Source: JAAYUK01 sp964392915
GTDB lineage: Bacteria; Nitrospirota; Thermodesulfovibrionia; Thermodesulfovibrionales; Dissulfurispiraceae
Assembly (NCBI GenBank): GCA_964392915.1
Contig: CAYMRS010000004.1
Span: 23,970 to 87,969, forward strand
Reading direction: 5' to 3'
DNA length: 64,000 nt
The notes beneath the pieces are model-generated. The model did not search any database. It was given only the letters and a program-made list of their open reading frames with translations, and was not told the origin of the DNA. Each line of letters opens with the position of its first letter. The first letter of the stretch is position 1. This document shows, piece after piece, positions 60,336 through 64,000 of the stretch. Made by a program: the position numbers and the translations under genes.

Positions 60336-60764
60336 TTAGTACAGGTACCCGCGATCCTGCCGCTGGCTGTCGCAGACTTCCCGAATCTGGTCCTTGACCA
60401 GACGATCTCCTTCATATACACGTTCACGCACTTTCTTGCAGCGGGTTGACGCGTTCGGGTCATTGTACGGCTCGGCCTGATAGGTGTAATTTCCCTGATC
60501 AGAGCGATACTGCACCGGCCTGTTTGCCGCCGCAGATTCCTGCGAGGCGCGCATCGATACATCGGTCAGCGTTGCCCCCAGTATGGCGCCAAGTCCGGCG
60601 CCGATTACGCCGCCCCGCCAGCCGTTCTTCTTGTCGAGCAGTGCGCCCGCGGCCCCTCCGGCCAGCGCTCCCGCGCCGGTTCCCTGAGCGTGGTACTGGG
60701 TGCAGGCCGAAACGAAGAGCAGCACCGACACCATTGCTAAAACGATGAAATACCTTATCTTCAT
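60336..60764 (-). CDS. Glycine-zipper outer-membrane lipoprotein
   Basis: About 142 residues from ATG 60764, preceded by GAGGAGGAA. A lipobox LFVSACTQ gives a lipid-anchored Cys (about residue 21). GAGALAGGAAGALL and GWRGGVIGAGLGAILGA form a glycine zipper of the kind found in SlyB/OsmB-like lipoproteins. The C terminus has two Cys and ends GYLY. Probably sits in the outer membrane or periplasm. Confidence 0.83.
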   Translation of the reverse strand: MKIRYFIVLAMVSVLLFVSACTQYHAQGTGAGALAGGAAGALLDKKNGWRGGVIGAGLGAILGATLTDVSMRASQESAAANRPVQYRSDQGNYTYQAEPYNDPNASTRCKKVRERVYEGDRLVKDQIREVCDSQRQDRGYLY

Positions 60765-61244
<480 letters not shown>

Positions 61245-61360
61245 AGATGCATCGGCTGCAACCAGGAAATGTAATTATAGCATTGCCATAGGATTTTCTG
61301 CACCATGTGCCGACACTGCATTTTGCAATTCATCCTGACCGGCTGATACTCTAAAAACTA

Positions 61361-62530
61361 ATGGAAACCAATAGCTTTGCCCGCGTTTACTTTGATTATG
61401 CAGCGACTACGCCCGTCGCCCCGGAAGTTTTGGCGGCGATGACGCCATTCTTTTCAGCCGTATACGGGAATCCGTCAAGCAGCCACTCCTTCGGCAAGGA
61501 AGCACGGGCTGCCGTGGAATCCGCCCGCGGTTTGGTGGCAGGACTTATCGGCGCCAAGCCTTACGAAATAGTCTTTACCAGCGGCGGCACCGAGAGCAAC
61601 AATACTGTTCTGAAGGGGGTAGCCGCAACGTCGCGGGGCAGAGGGAATCACATTATCACGACCGAGATTGAGCACCGCTCCGTTCTCGAAACCTGTGCCT
61701 TTCTCGAGCGCGACGGGTTCTCCATTACCTTTGTGCCGCTTGACAGATACGGGCGGGCAGATCCGGATCAAGTCCGGAAAGCGGTGACTCCGAAGACCAT
61801 TCTCATTTCTGTAATACATGCCAACAATGAGGTCGGGACGATGCAGCCGATTGCTGAAATAGGACGCATCGGCCGTGAATGCGGAGTGCCGGTGCATACT
61901 GACTCCGTACAGACGTTCGGCCATCTGCCGGTGCTGGTTGATGAGCTGCAGGTCGATTTTCTGTCCGCTTCAGCGCACAAGCTCTTCGGTCCGAAAGGGG
62001 TCGGCATCTTGTATATGCGGGGCGGAAGACGCCTGCAGCCCCTTTTGCATGGAGGGGAGCAGGAGTTTGGACTCAGATCATCGACCCTGAATGTTCCGGG
62101 CATCGTTGGCTTGGGGGCTGCCGTCAGTCTGGCTCGCGAGGCAATGCTCGATGAGATTGCAGCCCTGACCAGGCTGCGACTTCGGGTTATCGAAGCATTG
62201 ACAAACAGTATCCGAAAATCTTTTCTCAACGGCCATCCTGTGCATCGGTTGCCGGGGAATATCCATTTGTCGTTCCCAGGCGCGTCCGGAGAATTGCTTC
62301 TGAAGGAGCTTGATGAGGAAGGGATCGCCTGCTCCACAGGCTCCGCATGCAGCGCCTCGAATACCGGACCTTCGCATGTCCTGGTTGCCCTGCAAATGCC
62401 GCCGGCGCATATCGCGGGTTCGCTCCGCATTACACTCGGTCGAATGACGAAGGACGCGGAGGTCGAACGCCTCGTCGCCGTGTTTCCCGGGATTGTCAGA
62501 AAAGTCCGGGCTCTGCAGCAGTTTGAATAA
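61361..62530 (+). CDS. Cysteine desulfurase (NifS/IscS type)
   Basis: 389 residues. PLP enzyme that moves sulfur from cysteine to Fe-S assembly. YFDYAATTPVAPEVL, NPSSSHSFGKEAR, FTSGGTESNN, HRSVLETC, HANNEVGTMQPI, the PLP Lys in SAHKLFGPKG, and the active Cys in CSTGSACSAS. No iscU or other Fe-S gene next door, so the acceptor is unknown. Upstream is the tRNA-Ser gene. Confidence 0.95.
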   Translation: METNSFARVYFDYAATTPVAPEVLAAMTPFFSAVYGNPSSSHSFGKEARAAVESARGLVAGLIGAKPYEIVFTSGGTESNNTVLKGVAATSRGRGNHIITTEIEHRSVLETCAFLERDGFSITFVPLDRYGRADPDQVRKAVTPKTILISVIHANNEVGTMQPIAEIGRIGRECGVPVHTDSVQTFGHLPVLVDELQVDFLSASAHKLFGPKGVGILYMRGGRRLQPLLHGGEQEFGLRSSTLNVPGIVGLGAAVSLAREAMLDEIAALTRLRLRVIEALTNSIRKSFLNGHPVHRLPGNIHLSFPGASGELLLKELDEEGIACSTGSACSASNTGPSHVLVALQMPPAHIAGSLRITLGRMTKDAEVERLVAVFPGIVRKVRALQQFE

Positions 62531-62690
62531 CCGCATCAGGTCAGGATGCTTATATTCAGAAATCAGCTCTAATCATTTTGCCGGGTCCGCAGATGCAAAG
62601 CGTGGCAATACCTGCAAAAAGAGAAGAGGGTACGTATGGCCGCTTTCAGCGCAGGTTGCGAATTGATTTTTTAGATGGTATGCTGAGAAC

Positions 62691-63731
62691 GTGGCACTGA
62701 ACTATAAAGAGCGTTCCTACGGAAAGATAATTCTCTTTGCCGTCGCGGCCTCTATTCTGTTGCATATGGCTCTTTTTGCCATTTTGTCGGAAGTCGAAAT
62801 AGATCTTTTCAGCATGCTGCAGGACAAGGAAATTACGGTAACCATGATTGAGCCTGCATCTCCGCCGCCCCGCGTCCAGCAGCCGTCCGTTCAGCCGGGG
62901 CAGAAGCAGAACAGGCCTTCCGCGCGGGATCACTCTGTGCCTTCTCCTGAAAAGGCTGGTGAACAAAAGAACGGGCAGGGTGCCGGACAGTCGAAACCTG
63001 ATGATGTTCCGAAACCGCAGCCGGCCGCAGAAGCGCCCAAGCCCGCGCAGCCGGAAGAGCAGATTCCCATGCTTCCCGTCAAGAAGGAAGTCCTGAACTA
63101 TGATCTCTACTGGTCGGGGGTGTTTGTCGGGCAGGCGGTGCTTGAGGCCGCCCATGGCGATGGTTCGTTCATGATTACTTCAAAGGCGCAGTCGGCAGGC
63201 ATCATCTCCGCATTTTACACGGTCAATGATTTTGCGCAGAGCATTCTGCTGAACGGCAGGCCGTATTTTTTCCGGTTTAAACAGCATGAGGGAAAGCACC
63301 GGGGCAACAAAGAAACAAAATTCGATATTGTTACGAACAAAATCTCGTTTTCCAATGCCGTGAAAAATGTCAGCAGCGAGTACGATTTGCCACCGGACAG
63401 AATCTGGGACATCCTTTCCGGCTTTTATTATGTGCGGATGAAACCGCTTGAAGTGGGAAAAAAGCTCGGACTCGACATCTTCGACAGCGGAAAGTTTGCG
63501 CGGGTCGGGGTCGATGTGCTGAAAAAGGAGCAGATTGATGTGACGGATATCGGCAAGTTCAATACGATCGTCATCAGGCCGAAGGTAGAAACCGAGGGGC
63601 TCTTCAGGAAAACGGGCGATATTTTCATCTGGCTCAGCGATGATGATCAGCGCATTCCGCTCCGTGTCGAGACGGTTGTGCCGATCGGCAAGGTTACCGC
63701 AGAGTTGCGGGGGCGGAAGGTCGAGAAGTAG
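62691..63731 (+). CDS. DUF3108 envelope protein with Pro-rich linker
   Basis: 346 residues starting with GTG 62691. TM helix at about 14-34 (FAVAASILLHMALFAIL), a TonB-like Pro/Ala/Gln linker at about 55-130 (PAAEAPKPAQPEEQ), and a C-terminal periplasmic domain (LNYDLYWSGVFVGQAVLEA ... NDFAQSILLNGRPYFFRFKQHEG ... DGKFARVGVDVLKKE-like). The domain is DUF3108, unknown function but periplasmic. A longer or ATG start is not available in frame. Confidence 0.85.
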   Translation: MALNYKERSYGKIILFAVAASILLHMALFAILSEVEIDLFSMLQDKEITVTMIEPASPPPRVQQPSVQPGQKQNRPSARDHSVPSPEKAGEQKNGQGAGQSKPDDVPKPQPAAEAPKPAQPEEQIPMLPVKKEVLNYDLYWSGVFVGQAVLEAAHGDGSFMITSKAQSAGIISAFYTVNDFAQSILLNGRPYFFRFKQHEGKHRGNKETKFDIVTNKISFSNAVKNVSSEYDLPPDRIWDILSGFYYVRMKPLEVGKKLGLDIFDSGKFARVGVDVLKKEQIDVTDIGKFNTIVIRPKVETEGLFRKTGDIFIWLSDDDQRIPLRVETVVPIGKVTAELRGRKVEK

Positions 63732-63787
63732 CGCAAAAGCGCAAAGTGGCGCCGGCACGGGCGTTGGTGCCTCTATGCATGTGCAGG

Positions 63788-63875
63788 CTATTCTTTGAAC
63801 TGCGGCCGCACAGCACTCCGGGATATCTGTCGCCCGATGAATTTATCAGGCTTGAAAAAGAAAAACTGGTTGCTT
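63788..63875 (+). pseudogene. IS3-family transposase C-terminal remnant
   Basis: In frame: RLFFELRPHSTPGYLSPDEF. The block RPHS..GYLSP.EF is the end of IS3-family OrfB integrases. The rest of the transposase is missing on the left, and no IS end is evident before it. A dead insertion-sequence scrap. Confidence 0.65.
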
Positions 63876-63947
63876 CTGCTGAATGGAAAGTGGCACTATT
63901 AACGAGAGTAGGTCTGTACCATCTGAACCTGATGTGAAAATATAATA

Positions 63948-64000
63948 GGCTCTTCGTGGAATCGAGTGGGTCATTTTAGATCGGTTTGAGCATGCAGGTC
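63948..64000. mobile_element. Possible ISL3-like left end, cut by window edge
   Basis: GGCTCTTCGTGGAATCGAGT begins here and resembles ISL3-family termini, which start GGCTCTTC or close to it. Only 53 bp are in the window, so no transposase is visible. Tentative. Confidence 0.35.

Overview
This window looks like one scaffold (two 100-N gaps, at 26154-26253 and 42643-42742) from the chromosome of a Gram-negative, moderately GC-rich, probably anaerobic bacterium, most likely assembled from a metagenome. The lineage is an inference: a CXXCH-bearing sensor kinase, hypA/hypB, an AmmeMemoRadiSam-type gene, a divergent phosphoglycerate kinase and a bacterial myo-inositol-phosphate synthase pair would fit a Nitrospirota- or Desulfobacterota-like organism. 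No rRNA or other decisive marker is present.

Layout. (1) 1-6135, minus strand: a tight run rho - hotdog thioesterase - heme-type sensor kinase - sigma-54 response regulator - small membrane protein - tRNA-dihydrouridine synthase (cut by the left edge). (2) 6136-20240: a loosely packed accessory region with DUF4258-like, ARPP-1-like, WYL, HD, DUF488, AAA/DUF4143, methyltransferase-like, ParE/Phd toxin-antitoxin, CBS, dual-specificity phosphatase and TPR genes. It also holds gene fragments (winged helix, DUF1499, DJ-1/PfpI) and at least three families of short dispersed repeats. (3) 20241-23628: three translationally coupled genes, led by a GHKL-type ATPase, that look like an undescribed defence-like cassette. 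(4) 23743-34584: housekeeping genes: Ca/Na antiporter, divergent pgk, tRNA-Leu(UAA), galU, hsp20, lon, thiL, rimO, M50 protease and a TrmH-family methyltransferase. (5) 34618-46741: a defence island made of an SNF2/DUF3883 helicase, a complete MqsR-MqsA-SecB-like toxin-antitoxin-chaperone set, a DUF1156 DNA methylase, a 132-bp tandem repeat array with a GIY-YIG gene, and a DUF499 ATPase with an N-terminal Swt1-type HEPN domain. It sits between the TrmH-family gene and rplI. (6) 46838-59364: a long housekeeping stretch (rplI, dnaB, MEMO-like, mobA-like, tatA, alr, aminotransferase, era, bifunctional nuclease, recO, ino1, phosphatidyltransferase, DUF948, YtxH, hypA, hypB, tadA, small membrane protein). 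(7) 59423-64000: small envelope proteins, tRNA-Ser(CGA), a cysteine desulfurase, a DUF3108 protein and insertion-sequence debris at the right edge.

How the parts work together. The most interesting biology is in regions 2, 3 and 5. In region 5 a restriction-like module (methylase, SNF2 helicase, DUF499 ATPase) is interrupted by an addiction module of a kind linked to phage defence. A copy of the local GTCATTGCGAG repeat family has inserted in frame into the methylase. In region 2 several genes are preceded by variants of one ~50-90 bp upstream repeat, so they may share control or a common mobilisation history. All assignments come from reading the translations and motifs; no database search was run.
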